From Chloracidobacterium sp. CP2_5A (lineage in GTDB: Bacteria; Acidobacteriota; Blastocatellia; Chloracidobacteriales; Chloracidobacteriaceae): a DNA stretch of 64,000 bases. Under the pieces are notes generated by a model. That model was not told the DNA's origin. It saw nothing but the letters and a program-made list of their open reading frames with translations, and did no database searches. The stretch lies in the NCBI GenBank assembly GCA_002254845.1, contig NKPT01000001.1, positions 159,246-223,245 of the forward strand. Direction: 5' to 3'. The position numbers were made by a program, and so were the translations under genes. This document shows, piece by piece, positions 28,701 through 36,670 of the stretch (its first letter is position 1; the number at the start of each line of letters is the position of its first letter).

Positions 28701-29414
28701 GCTCGCCCGCCGGGCGATGGAACGCTGCGTCTCAATATCAAACTCGCGGATGGATTCGAGCGTGTCGCCGAAGAACTCCAGGCGCGTCGGGTTTTCCTGA
28801 GCGGGCGAGTAAATATCTAGGATGCCGCCGCGCAGGCTGTATTCGCCAAGCGCCGTCACCGGCTCGCGCCGGACGTAGCCCGTGCCGTCGAGCAGCTTGA
28901 GCAGGTCATCCAGAGGATATTCCTCGCCCACGTCGAGCGTCACGCTGCCAACCGCGAGCGATTGGGGCGGCAAAAGCTTTTCCGCCAGCGCCCGCGCTGG
29001 AAGGATCGTCACCCGGCTGCCGCCTTCGAGCAGGCGCGTCAAACACAGCGCGCGGGCCTCAAGCACGTCAGGATGCGGCGGCGTCGCGGCGTAGGGTCCG
29101 CCTTCCATGACGGGAAAGACCTGTACGCCGTCGCTCGCCTGCGCGTCCAGCCCCAGCGTCAGGCGCGTAAAGTAGCGAACGTCCGCCTCGATCAGCTCGA
29201 CATCCTGAGGCGTCGGCGCGACAAAGGCGACCGACTGCCCGGTCACAGCGTGCAGCAGCGCCGGAATGAGCGCCCGCGCGCTGCCCGTCAGGCCCGATAT
29301 GGCGCTGACGCCTTGCGCTTGTCGGAGCTGTTGCAGCAGACGCGCGCCTTCGGGCGAGCGCGCTAAATCGCCAAACGGTGTCGGCAGGGCAAGTTGGGGC
29401 GTCACGGTTGACAC
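25755..29414 (-). CDS. mfd: transcription-repair coupling factor
   Basis: ATP-dependent translocase that removes stalled RNA polymerase and recruits UvrA. It has 1219 residues from the GTG at 29414, within the family range. The N-terminal UvrB-like module is followed by the CarD-like RNAP-interaction domain (LKPGDFVVHVNHGIGRFLGL). The motor has Walker A LCGDVGFGKTEVAMRAAF, LVIIDEEQRFGV and TLSATPIPRTL, then YQLRGRVGRS, with a C-terminal TRCF domain. GTG is chosen because AAGGTGA lies just upstream, overlapping the rfaE2 stop; a longer frame to 29615 only shadows rfaE2. Confidence 0.97.
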   Translation of the reverse strand: MSTVTPQLALPTPFGDLARSPEGARLLQQLRQAQGVSAISGLTGSARALIPALLHAVTGQSVAFVAPTPQDVELIEADVRYFTRLTLGLDAQASDGVQVFPVMEGGPYAATPPHPDVLEARALCLTRLLEGGSRVTILPARALAEKLLPPQSLAVGSVTLDVGEEYPLDDLLKLLDGTGYVRREPVTALGEYSLRGGILDIYSPAQENPTRLEFFGDTLESIREFDIETQRSIARRASCRVLPLRELAALPESLRAWAARARAHWTDARFAAELRPRLALADRGELFSGWETLLPLARPLTGALFDYLGAARLVVDEPAAVERTLESYLRRLHEQFAAADEAGELALSPESFVLDAATLRAGLAARPRIELRSLGVIADRTDAGFSGELEAGCSATHGVAAVEPLFLFPAAETQTEIELKAQPMRRFHGRLSQLATELRELRQRGVTTLLVMPSLGVAERVRDILREYDIAAGCYPDAPTLRRAMGEASRAGCFVTTGSLLNGFRFPSGQLAFIVERELFDEAPSVEEVRLTPVGGAQRKASVSSFLSDFRDLKPGDFVVHVNHGIGRFLGLQQVQVDQRMPPCEFMVLEYADRQQLSVPVERLDLVQKFSSADASGPRLDKLGGAAWAKTKARAKRAMRDMTEELLKLYAERQLVQGSACGPDTPWQQEFEEAFPYELTRDQATALADIKRDLESPTPMDRLLCGDVGFGKTEVAMRAAFKVVMENRQVAVLSPTTVLTFQHAKTFRERFASFPVTIDSVSRFRTAKEIKDTLERTARGEVDILVGTHRLLSKDVTFKNLGLVIIDEEQRFGVAHKEKLKQLRRKVDVLTLSATPIPRTLNLAIAGLRDMSVIETPPRDRLPIHTVVAQFSESVARSALENELARGGQAFFIHNRVESIYAMAELIQRLAPQARIGVGHGRMSEKELEAVMLRFVNHELDVLVSTTIIENGIDIPLANTIIINHADHYGLAQLYQLRGRVGRSNRRAFAYLLVPPEAELSSVARQRLAAIREFSDLGSGFRIAALDLELRGAGNLLGGQQSGHLDAIGFDLYCRLLDETVRELRGMPIEEAVQTSINLRMDIRLPESYIGDAGQRLRTYKRISSAADEAALEALGQELDDRYGPRPPQALALFAYARLRQAASALGILSIDWDGSTLSIKFAGKPRLDVAALTQLVAETPGARLAGAQTLRLPLMESEPAALFAAIRQWLARLRPSPE

Positions 29415-29421
29415 GGCGGAT

Positions 29422-29979
29422 TCACCTTGCGGTCGGCGCGACGGGCTTGGCGTGACGCGCAAGGATGCGTTGCACGAGGTCGCTGGTCGAGACCCCTGGC
29501 ACCAGCGGCAGCGAATAGACCACGCCGCCGTGGGCCTCGACCACGTCCCGCCCGACAATGCGCTCCACGGGCCAGTCGCCGCCCTTGACCAGAACATCCG
29601 GGAGCAGGCTTTCAATCACCGCCAGCGGCGTCGGGGCGTCGAAGACCGTCACGGCATCCACCATGGCAAGCGCCGCCATAACTTGGCAGCGCTCGACCTG
29701 CGTCAGGATGGGGCGTTCGGGACCTTTGAGTTCGCGGATGGAGCGGTCGCTGTTGAGCGCGACAATCAGGGCGTCGCCCAGCCGGCGGGCCTGGCGCAAA
29801 TAAGCGACGTGACCAGGGTGCAGGAGGTCAAAGCACCCATTGGTGAAGACGACGCGCCGGCGGGCTTGGCGCCATGCCGCCCGCTGCGCCATCAGGCGCG
29901 GCAGGTCGTAAAGCTTGTCCGCTTCCGGCGGCTCGTCGGCCGCGGCCGAAGCGGTGACGAAGCCAGGGTCATTGACCAT
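29422..29979 (-). CDS. rfaE2: D-glycero-beta-D-manno-heptose 1-phosphate adenylyltransferase
   Basis: Nucleotidyltransferase that forms ADP-heptose for the LPS inner core. It has 185 residues, the stand-alone RfaE2/HldE-C type without the kinase half. Seen: [19 protein letters not shown] with the HxGH motif, [40 protein letters not shown] and the C-terminal [10 protein letters not shown]. Its start overlaps the ferritin-like gene by 11 bases, and mfd starts seven bases after its stop. Its presence supports a Gram-negative envelope with heptose-containing LPS. Confidence 0.95.
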   Translation of the reverse strand: MVNDPGFVTASAAADEPPEADKLYDLPRLMAQRAAWRQARRRVVFTNGCFDLLHPGHVAYLRQARRLGDALIVALNSDRSIRELKGPERPILTQVERCQVMAALAMVDAVTVFDAPTPLAVIESLLPDVLVKGGDWPVERIVGRDVVEAHGGVVYSLPLVPGVSTSDLVQRILARHAKPVAPTAR

Positions 29980-30418
29980 AATCGCGCAGCATCTTTTTGA
30001 GTTCGATGCAGTGCAGCTCTTCCTGCCCGATCATGGTGCGAGCGAATTCCTCGATATACACGCTGCGGTCGGCGACCACGGCGAGCAGCTTTTTATACAG
30101 GTCGAGCGCGCGGCGCTCGTGCGCGAGGCTCTCTTCCAGAATGTCGCGGACGCTGTGCCGGTGGGTTTCCTCAATCGCGGCGATGCGCAGGCTGGGATGC
30201 CCTTCCAGCCCGGTCAGAATTTCGCCCACCTGTTGCGCGTGAGCCAGCGACTCGCCGGCTTGCCGCTTGAAGAAATCCACGATGGGAATGCGGTTTGGCC
30301 CTGTCACCATCAACGCGAAGTGGGTGTAGCACACCACCCCGGCCAGCTCGCATTCCATAATCTCGGAAAGAAGCGCGGTGGTCTGCTCGATGTCAACGTC
30401 TTCAAGAACGGGTTTCAT
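29969..30418 (-). CDS. ferritin-like (bacterioferritin-family) diiron protein
   Basis: Four-helix protein of 149 residues. Helix-borne metal-ligand patterns are visible: [29 protein letters not shown] (ExxH), an [17 protein letters not shown] pair and [13 protein letters not shown] (ExxH). This fits the bacterioferritin/DPS-like superfamily and could store or detoxify iron; haem-binding Met is not obvious. It overlaps rfaE2 by 11 bases. Iron storage close to an iron-regulated receptor is thematically consistent but the two are 20 kb apart. Confidence 0.85.
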   Translation of the reverse strand: MKPVLEDVDIEQTTALLSEIMECELAGVVCYTHFALMVTGPNRIPIVDFFKRQAGESLAHAQQVGEILTGLEGHPSLRIAAIEETHRHSVRDILEESLAHERRALDLYKKLLAVVADRSVYIEEFARTMIGQEELHCIELKKMLRDYGQ

Positions 30419-30472
30419 AACCTTAGGCCTTTCACGAAGGAGTTCCGCTATCCCGGAGACGGCTTGGGGCGG

Positions 30473-31453
30473 CTACCTCGGTCGCTCGGAAGGCATCGGC
30501 GCTGGGCGCGATGCCGCAGGCAACGCAAGATAGACCACCAGAAAGGCGGCGCAAAGCAGGGCTACCGAAAACTTGAAGACGCTCGGCACTGGGGCCGGCG
30601 ACAGAAACCCCTCGATGAGGCCGGCGACCGCCAACAATGGAAAGCAGATGGAAAGAAGCTTGATGGCCGCGCTGCCGCGCTCCAGCAGCGCTTCGCCGCG
30701 CGTCCAATCGCCAGGCGCGATCAGCGCGCCGCCCATGAGAAAGCCGGACCCGCCGGCGATGAAAATGGCCATCAGCTCGAATACGCCGTGCGCGCATACA
30801 AAAACCAGAATCGGCGTAAAGCTGTATTTCACCGCCAGCGCCAAAATCCCGCCGATGTGTAAGCCGTTGAACGCCAGAATGTAAAACGTGCCGAGCCCGG
30901 CGAAAACGCCCAGCGCGAACGCCCCCAGCGCGACGCGCAGATTGTTTGTCAGGATGAGCGAGGCGACAAGCTGATTTTCGCCGTTGATGCCGGACGTCCA
31001 GTCCTGACCGCGCTTGATTTGCTCCAGCGCGCCGGACAGCCCGATAACCGAGGCGAAGGCTTCGTCGTAGCAGACAAACAAGCCTCCGAAGAGCGCAAAG
31101 GCGGCAAAGACCAGAAACGACGCGAACACATAGGCCCGATGGGCGCGAAAGAGCGCCGGCGCGTCGTAGCGATAGAAGCGCCAGAGCTTGAGCCAGCTGC
31201 CGCTTTCCGCGCGATAAATAGCGCCGTGCGCGCGCGCCGCCAAGTGATTGAGGTAGTTGACAAGCTGCGTGTCGCGCACCTCGCGCCGGGCGATGGCGAG
31301 ATCGGCGGCGGTTCGCTGGTAGAGTCGGCCGAACTCCCGCACTTCATCGCGGCGCAGCCGGCGCAGCCCGCCCTTCTCCACCGCGGCGATCAGGGTTTCC
31401 AGCCGCTGCCAGTTTTCTCGCCGACGCTCAATAAAGTCGCGCTCGCGGGCCAT
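30473..31453 (-). CDS. SpoIIM/DUF95-family membrane protein
   Basis: Integral membrane protein of 326 residues. A cytoplasmic N-terminus (ERRRENWQRLETLIAAVEKG, FGRLYQRTAADLAIARRE) is followed by about six membrane segments, with the conserved NNLRVALGAFALGVFAGLGT and CAHGVFELMAIFIAGGSGF. The family is named after sporulation protein SpoIIM but is widespread in non-sporulating bacteria, often beside RDD and von Willebrand/MoxR genes, which are absent here. The exact role is unknown. It lies 26 bases after hslV. Confidence 0.88.
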   Translation of the reverse strand: MARERDFIERRRENWQRLETLIAAVEKGGLRRLRRDEVREFGRLYQRTAADLAIARREVRDTQLVNYLNHLAARAHGAIYRAESGSWLKLWRFYRYDAPALFRAHRAYVFASFLVFAAFALFGGLFVCYDEAFASVIGLSGALEQIKRGQDWTSGINGENQLVASLILTNNLRVALGAFALGVFAGLGTFYILAFNGLHIGGILALAVKYSFTPILVFVCAHGVFELMAIFIAGGSGFLMGGALIAPGDWTRGEALLERGSAAIKLLSICFPLLAVAGLIEGFLSPAPVPSVFKFSVALLCAAFLVVYLALPAASRPAPMPSERPR

Positions 31454-31479
31454 GGCGGTGACGGCTTCCAGCGGAAGGC

Positions 31480-32043
31480 TTAGCCAAGCTCCTCATACAT
31501 AATGGCGTGGTTAGTATAGATGCAAATGCCGGCGGCGATGTTCATGGCTTCCTCGGCGACTCGGCGGGCCGGAAAGTCAGTATGCGCGAGCAGCGCGCGC
31601 GCGGCGGCTTCGGCGTAGGCGCCTCCCGACCCAATCGCCATGCACTCGGCGTCCGGCTCGATGATGTCGCCGGTGCCCGACAGCAGCAGCGTCGCCTTTT
31701 CGTCCGCGACGAGCAGCAGGGCTTCCAGATGACGCAGCATGCGGTCGGTGCGCCAGTCCTTAGCCAGCTCGACGGCGGCCCGCTGGAGCTGGCCGTGATA
31801 TTGGTCGAGCTTGGCTTCAAAGCGCGTGAAGAGCGAAAAGGCGTCGGCGGTGGCCCCGGCGAAGCCAGCGAGGATTTTGTCGTTATACAGACGGCGAATT
31901 TTGCGAGCGTTTCCCTTGACCACGTTCGACCCCATGGTGACTTGACCGTCGGCGGCCAGGACCACCTTGCCCCCGCGCCGAACGGCGAGGACGGTCGTGC
32001 TGCGGATCAGCGGGCGAGTCTCAATCGAGCGGAAGCGAGTCAT
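31480..32043 (-). CDS. hslV: ATP-dependent protease peptidase subunit HslV (ClpQ)
   Basis: Proteasome-like threonine peptidase of 187 residues, which forms a dodecamer activated by the ATPase HslU. The catalytic Thr follows a 15-16 residue leader ([16 protein letters not shown]) rather than Met alone. Also seen: [40 protein letters not shown] and [16 protein letters not shown]. No hslU is next to it; the AAA genes in this window are clpX and lon. The ATG at 32043 is chosen by homology; an earlier in-frame ATG at 32172 would add 43 unlike residues. Confidence 0.94.
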   Translation of the reverse strand: MTRFRSIETRPLIRSTTVLAVRRGGKVVLAADGQVTMGSNVVKGNARKIRRLYNDKILAGFAGATADAFSLFTRFEAKLDQYHGQLQRAAVELAKDWRTDRMLRHLEALLLVADEKATLLLSGTGDIIEPDAECMAIGSGGAYAEAAARALLAHTDFPARRVAEEAMNIAAGICIYTNHAIMYEELG

Positions 32044-32226
32044 CGAATGCTTTGCGCGGCGTGCCGGAAGGAACTGGCGCGATTGTGTAGCGCATTTCTG
32101 TAACGCGACTCTGTAGCACAGCGGCGCGGCGACCACAAACGCCGCGGACGATCCGCCGCGGTCGGCGCTCATCCGTGGCGCCCGCGGCTAGCGCGTCAGA
32201 CTCAGAATGCCCAGCGCGAACCCTTC

Positions 32227-32313
32227 GTCTTCGGTCGCCAGTCTTCGGTCGCCAGTCTTCGGTCGCCGAGGGCGGCGACGCTGATTGACCTATGTTCAAT
32301 TGACCTAGTTCAG
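32227..32313. repeat. two adjacent short tandem duplications (14 bp x3, about 15 bp x2)
   Basis: GTCTTCGGTCGCC(A/G) is repeated three times at 32227-32268. A second unit, ATTGACCTATGTTCA, is followed by a copy lacking one T (32284-32313). The second duplication includes the end of the DUF6941 gene (stop at 32305). The 261-base hslV-DUF6941 spacer shows nothing else. Confidence 0.9.
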
Positions 32314-32745
32314 CAGCGGATTGGGGCGGTCTTCGGCGGGCGGCAGCAAGCGCCCGACGCGCAGGATGGTCTCGCAGAAGAGCTTTGAGTCAAGCAGCGT
32401 CTGCACGACATACTCCCCGGCTTGCGCGAAGTGCAGGTTCAGAAAAAACGTGACGTTGGTGTTGAAGCCGTGTGCCGGCAGGCTCAGCTGGGAAGGCGTC
32501 GAGACCGCGAGCGCCTGCTGGCGCCCGGGGCAGAGAATGCGCACTTCCGATAGGTACTCTCCCGCCCCGCGCCAGTGGTTGCAGACCGCCATGCGCGGCA
32601 GGCCGAAGGGAATCTCCGGGACGTAGATTTCCTGAAACACGCCCATGAAGCTCAGCTTGTTGCCGACTTCAAGGCGCGCGTCATCGCACAGGATTTGGTA
32701 AACGAGTTCTATGGTTTTGGAATGGTTGGCTCGGACTGCAGGCAT
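32305..32745 (-). CDS. DUF6941-like protein of unknown function
   Basis: A 146-residue soluble protein. The opening pattern LVYQILCDDARLEVGNKLSF followed by MGVFQEIYVPEIPF resembles the DUF6941 family, whose members share a 'CDD-x-R-x-E-x-GNK-x-S' signature. The rest is predicted mostly beta. No catalytic residue set is apparent. It is first in the minus-strand run leading to hslV. The function is not known, so only the family resemblance is claimed. Confidence 0.7.
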   Translation of the reverse strand: MPAVRANHSKTIELVYQILCDDARLEVGNKLSFMGVFQEIYVPEIPFGLPRMAVCNHWRGAGEYLSEVRILCPGRQQALAVSTPSQLSLPAHGFNTNVTFFLNLHFAQAGEYVVQTLLDSKLFCETILRVGRLLPPAEDRPNPLLN

Positions 32746-32939
32746 TGCGTTGAGTTTCCTTTGTTACGGAGCTTACGCCGGACAGCGTCCGGACGACGCT
32801 TGCGCCCTAGCGGGCACAAGCATGCACAGCCGGGCCATTTCAGCAATGACTTTCGTCCGGCGAGCAATGTAGATTGCCGGTAGGGTCGCCTCCGTGGCCG
32901 TGAAGCGACGAATCCCTCATACGCGAGCTTGATAAGCCC

Positions 32940-33971
32940 ATGCCTTTGAAAAATGACCTATTGGTGCGCGCCGCCCAGCGGCAGCCGGTGGAGCGGACGC
33001 CGGTGTGGATGATGCGTCAGGCCGGCCGCTACCTGCCGGAGTATCGCGCCATCCGCCAGGATTTGCCTTTCTTGACGCTGTGCAAGACCGTTGACCTGGC
33101 GGTGGAGGTGTCGCTGCAACCGCTGCGCATCCTCGGCGTGGACGCGGTCATTATGTTTTCCGACATTCTGATTCCGGTCGAGGCGATGGGCCTGGAAGTG
33201 CAGTTGACGGAGAAAACGGGGCCGAAGCTGCCCAACCCGGTGCGCTCGGCGGCGGATGTCGCGGCGCTGCGCGTGCCAGACCCGGTCGAGACGATGCCGT
33301 TCGTCTATGACATCATTCGGACGCTCAAGCGCGAGATTGCCGACGCCGTGCCGCTGCTGGGCTTTGCGGGCGCGCCGTGGACGCTGGCGGCGTATGTGAT
33401 TGAAGGCGGGAGTTCCAAAAACTACCACCTCATCAAGACGATGATGTACCGCGAGCCGGCGGCGTTCCACCGCCTGATGGAGAAGCTGGCCGACACGCAG
33501 GCGCTGTATCTGAAGGCGCAAATTGAAGCTGGCGTTGACGCCCTGCAGCTGTTTGACTCGTGGGCCGGCGAGTTGTCGCCGGAGGACTTTGCGACCTTCG
33601 CGCTGCCATACATTCAGCGGGTGTTCGAGCAGGTTGGGAGCGCGGCGCCGCGGATTTTGTACGTCAACGGAAGCGCGCATTTGCTGGAAGGCATGGCGGC
33701 GTCGGGCGCGGAAGCGCTGAGCATTGACTGGCGAACGGATATGGCCGAGGCGATACGGCGGACGCAGGGGCGCGTGGCGCTGCAGGGCAATCTGGACCCC
33801 TGTCGGCTGCTGGGGCCGCCGGAAGGGATTATACGCGGCGTAGAGGAAATTCGGGCGAAGGCGAAAGGCGCGCCGGGGCACATTATGAACCTGGGGCATG
33901 GCATCTTGCCGCCGACGCCGGTCGAGAACGCGCGGACGTTCATCGCCGCCGCGCAGGGCCGCCTGACGTAA
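32940..33971 (+). CDS. hemE: uroporphyrinogen decarboxylase
   Basis: Converts uroporphyrinogen III to coproporphyrinogen III in tetrapyrrole synthesis; 343 residues, normal length. Seen: RTPVWMMRQAGRYLPEYR (the substrate-binding N-terminal motif), MFSDILIPVEAMGL with the catalytic-site Asp, GFAGAPWTLAAYVIEGG, QLFDSWAGELSPEDF and NLGHGILPPTP. It is a single gene between two minus-strand runs; a strong hairpin follows. The ribosome binding site is weak. Confidence 0.97.
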   Translation: MPLKNDLLVRAAQRQPVERTPVWMMRQAGRYLPEYRAIRQDLPFLTLCKTVDLAVEVSLQPLRILGVDAVIMFSDILIPVEAMGLEVQLTEKTGPKLPNPVRSAADVAALRVPDPVETMPFVYDIIRTLKREIADAVPLLGFAGAPWTLAAYVIEGGSSKNYHLIKTMMYREPAAFHRLMEKLADTQALYLKAQIEAGVDALQLFDSWAGELSPEDFATFALPYIQRVFEQVGSAAPRILYVNGSAHLLEGMAASGAEALSIDWRTDMAEAIRRTQGRVALQGNLDPCRLLGPPEGIIRGVEEIRAKAKGAPGHIMNLGHGILPPTPVENARTFIAAAQGRLT

Positions 33972-34003
33972 CGCGCTTCCGCGACAACCTGCAAAAACAG
34001 GCA

Positions 34004-34039
34004 GGCGCGCGGCGACGACTTCGCCGCGCGCCGTTTCCC
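34004..34039 (+). terminator. hairpin terminator after hemE
   Basis: A perfect 12-bp stem (GGCGCGCGGCGA with TCGCCGCGCGCC) around a five-base loop is followed by GTTTCCCTTTC. It lies 32 bases after the hemE stop. The T-tract is interrupted, so termination may be partial or aided by Rho. Confidence 0.7.
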
Positions 34040-34145
34040 TTTCGCAAGCGGCGGCGCCGTTAGCGGCACACGCGGCGCCTTGGCGGGCTTGTCTTCTCAA
34101 AAGGCGCCGGCTGTTTTTGGCCAGGCGGCCGAGCCGCATCGGCGC

Positions 34146-35204
34146 TCAGCGCGAAAAGCCGCGCACCGCGTCGGAGACATCCCGGCGCGCCGCGACATAA
34201 ATAAACTCCTTGTTTCGCGTATGGCTGACTTCCCCGACTCGCTCGCCCCGCGGGCTGTAAATCCCGATCTGCGCGCCGATATACCGCTTGAACTCCCGCT
34301 CAATGGTCCACACCCGGCTCTCCCCGCCCCACAGCGCCGCCAGCATCGCCTCCATCTCGGCGCGCGCTAGATACCCCTCGTTGTTGAATGACACGATGAT
34401 GACCGGCGCGCGAACCGCGCCCAGCAGCTCCCGCAGAACGGACGCAAACCGAGGGCGCGAGTTGAACGCCGACAGCCGCTCGCGGACATCCGCCCGCTTG
34501 CACGCCACGCCATAGACTTCGGGCTTGTCCCAGCGGGCGAGCGACTCCCAGATGTGGTAGTTGCCAAGGTAGGAATGCTGATTGTACGGCGGATCCAGAT
34601 ACGCCACATCAGCTTCGAAGCGGCGCGCCGCCTCCAGCGCGTCTAGACAGGTCGCCTGTCCCTTGCCATGGCGGGCGCGCGGCAAGACCTTCGGCAGGCG
34701 CAACTCGAGGTCGTTGTAGGCGCGGGGGGCCCATGCCTTGAGAAACGCCATCTGCAAGCCCGTCGTCGAGTCCACCCGATCCGCCGCTTCCATCAGCGAA
34801 ACCAGTAAAACCGCTTCCAACTCCGGCGGCAGCCCCTTCGCGGCGATGGCTTCGCGAATCGCGTCAATGCGCTCGCCGTTTTTCGGCTGAAAAAAACGCG
34901 ACCTGACGCAGAACGTTTCCGTGAAATAGCCGGGCGCGCCCTTTAGCCTGTTAAATTCCTCAATCAGCTTGCGGGCGTCGGTAAGCACATCCTCAGCGTC
35001 GGCCTCGACGTAACACCGCGCCAACGTCGCGGCGTACGTTAGATAGTCGTTGGACAGAACGCGGTAGCCCTCAGCCTTGAGCGCGTGGCCGACCCGCGCC
35101 GTCCCCGAAAACAAGTCCAGGACGGAACGGACGCCGCCGATGCGCCGGATAACTTCCAGAATGGCCGGAACCAGGGCCCGCTTTGAGCCGATGTATTTGA
35201 TCAT
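34146..35204 (-). CDS. D12-class (Dam-type) DNA adenine-N6 methyltransferase
   Basis: Methylates adenine in duplex DNA using SAM; 352 residues. Seen: the N-terminal MIKYIGSKRALVPAIL (Dam motif X), SAM-binding LDLFSGTARVGHALKA (motif I), catalytic VAYLDPPYNQHSYLGNYHIW (motif IV, DPPY) and a C-terminal target-recognition part with RNKEFIYVAAR. No restriction endonuclease or specificity gene is adjacent, so it appears to be an orphan or a solitary chromosomal methylase. The recognition site cannot be read. It is last in the tig-to-glgA minus-strand run. Confidence 0.9.
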   Translation of the reverse strand: MIKYIGSKRALVPAILEVIRRIGGVRSVLDLFSGTARVGHALKAEGYRVLSNDYLTYAATLARCYVEADAEDVLTDARKLIEEFNRLKGAPGYFTETFCVRSRFFQPKNGERIDAIREAIAAKGLPPELEAVLLVSLMEAADRVDSTTGLQMAFLKAWAPRAYNDLELRLPKVLPRARHGKGQATCLDALEAARRFEADVAYLDPPYNQHSYLGNYHIWESLARWDKPEVYGVACKRADVRERLSAFNSRPRFASVLRELLGAVRAPVIIVSFNNEGYLARAEMEAMLAALWGGESRVWTIEREFKRYIGAQIGIYSPRGERVGEVSHTRNKEFIYVAARRDVSDAVRGFSR

Positions 35205-35228
35205 GGCGTCGCCCCTTCCGGCGGCGCC

Positions 35229-36653
35229 TTACGCCGCGCGGACGCGCTCGTACACGGCGCGATACTTCCAAGCCGCCCGCGCCCACGAAAAATCAGCCTG
35301 CATGCCGTTGCGCTGGAGCGCGCGCCACGTCTCTGGCTGGCGGTACAGGAGCAATCCCTCGTAGATTTTCTCCATCAGCCGATTCGCGTTGTAGGCGCGG
35401 AATTTCAGCCCGTTTCCCGTGCCGGTCACGCGGTCAAAGTCTTGTATGGTGTCGTCCAGCCCGCCCGTCGCGCGGACAATCGGCACCGTGCCGTATTTCA
35501 GGCTGTAAATCTGATTCAGCCCGCATGGCTCGTAGGCCGATGGCATCAGGAACATATCGCCCCCGGCTTCTATCTGATGGGCCAGCGCCTCGTTGAGACC
35601 AAAATAGACGCCGACGCGACGCGGGGCCGTATCGCGCAAATGCTGAAAAAACACCTCGTAGCGCGGATCGCCCGCCCCCAGCAGGATAAAGTACGCGCCG
35701 GCGTGCAGTATCCGCCAGGCGACATCCCGCACCAGGTCCAGCCCTTTCTGATCGCTCAGCCGCGACACGATGACAATGGCCGGGCGGTCGAGTTCCACCG
35801 GCATCCCAAAGCGTTTCAGCAGGTCGGCTTTGCACAGGCGCTTGCCGCTCAAATCCGCCGGCGTGTAGCGCGCCGCCAAATGCGCGTCAGTCGCCGGATT
35901 CCATTCGTCGTAGTCCACGCCGTTGAGAATGCCGACCAAATCGTGGCGCCGCATTCGCAGCAGGGCGTCCATGCGAAAGCCGTATTCCGGCGTCTGGATT
36001 TCCTGCGCGTACCGCTCGCTGACCGTCGTCAGCGCGTCCGAAGCCAAAATCCCGCCCTTGAGCATGCTGCCCGCGCCGCCAAACTCCAGCCCGTCGGGGC
36101 CGCGCTGCAAATCGCCCGGAAGCCCGAAGTAGGGCAAGTCGCGCAAATCAAAGAAGCCCTGAAACGCTAGATTGTGAATGCTGGTGACCGTGGCCACGCG
36201 CGCGAAAAACGGGTCGCCGCGCAACGCCGAGCGGAGATAGACCGGGATGAGCCCCGTCATCCAGTCGTTGCCGTGAATGACATCCGGCGGCTCGCCAAAC
36301 CACCGCGCCAGCTCGATGGCCGACCGGCTGAAAAAAGCGAAGCGCGCCGGGTCGTCCGGCTCGCCGTAAAGCTTCCGCCCCCGGTGAAAATAGGCCGGGG
36401 CGTCAATAAAAAAGGTTTCGACGCCATGGCGAGCCTCGCGGAAGACGCGCGCGGTCTGAACTTGAAAGCCAAACGGCGCGCGCAACTCGCCGACATACTC
36501 GCCGGCCGCGGTCATAAACCCGTACCGCGGCGTCACAACGCGAACGGTTACCCCCGTCGCGGCCAACGCTTTTGGCAGCGCCGCCGCCACATCCGCCAGT
36601 CCGCCGGTTTTTGAGTAGGGGGCAAGCTCGGAAACGACAAAGAGAAGGTTCAT
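35229..36653 (-). CDS. glgA: glycogen synthase (ADP-glucose type)
   Basis: GT5 glycosyltransferase that extends alpha-1,4-glucan from ADP-glucose; 474 residues. The N-terminal substrate motif is visible as SELAPYSKTGGLADVAAALP. Further seen: HGNDWMTGLIPVYLR, HNLAFQGFFDLRDLPYFGLP, NGVDYDEWNPATD, IVSRLSDQKGLDLV and the nucleotide-sugar site MPSAYEPCGLNQIYSLKYG. The ATG at 36653 is chosen as the usual start (MNLLFVVSE). No other glycogen gene is in the window. Confidence 0.96.
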   Translation of the reverse strand: MNLLFVVSELAPYSKTGGLADVAAALPKALAATGVTVRVVTPRYGFMTAAGEYVGELRAPFGFQVQTARVFREARHGVETFFIDAPAYFHRGRKLYGEPDDPARFAFFSRSAIELARWFGEPPDVIHGNDWMTGLIPVYLRSALRGDPFFARVATVTSIHNLAFQGFFDLRDLPYFGLPGDLQRGPDGLEFGGAGSMLKGGILASDALTTVSERYAQEIQTPEYGFRMDALLRMRRHDLVGILNGVDYDEWNPATDAHLAARYTPADLSGKRLCKADLLKRFGMPVELDRPAIVIVSRLSDQKGLDLVRDVAWRILHAGAYFILLGAGDPRYEVFFQHLRDTAPRRVGVYFGLNEALAHQIEAGGDMFLMPSAYEPCGLNQIYSLKYGTVPIVRATGGLDDTIQDFDRVTGTGNGLKFRAYNANRLMEKIYEGLLLYRQPETWRALQRNGMQADFSWARAAWKYRAVYERVRAA

Positions 36654-36670
36654 TGATGGGCGACGCAAGC

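Noticed and set aside
32227..32268. Triple 14-bp repeat considered as a mini CRISPR or VNTR regulatory array
   Set aside because: Units are contiguous without spacers and too short; it fits the tandem-duplication pattern found elsewhere in the window.
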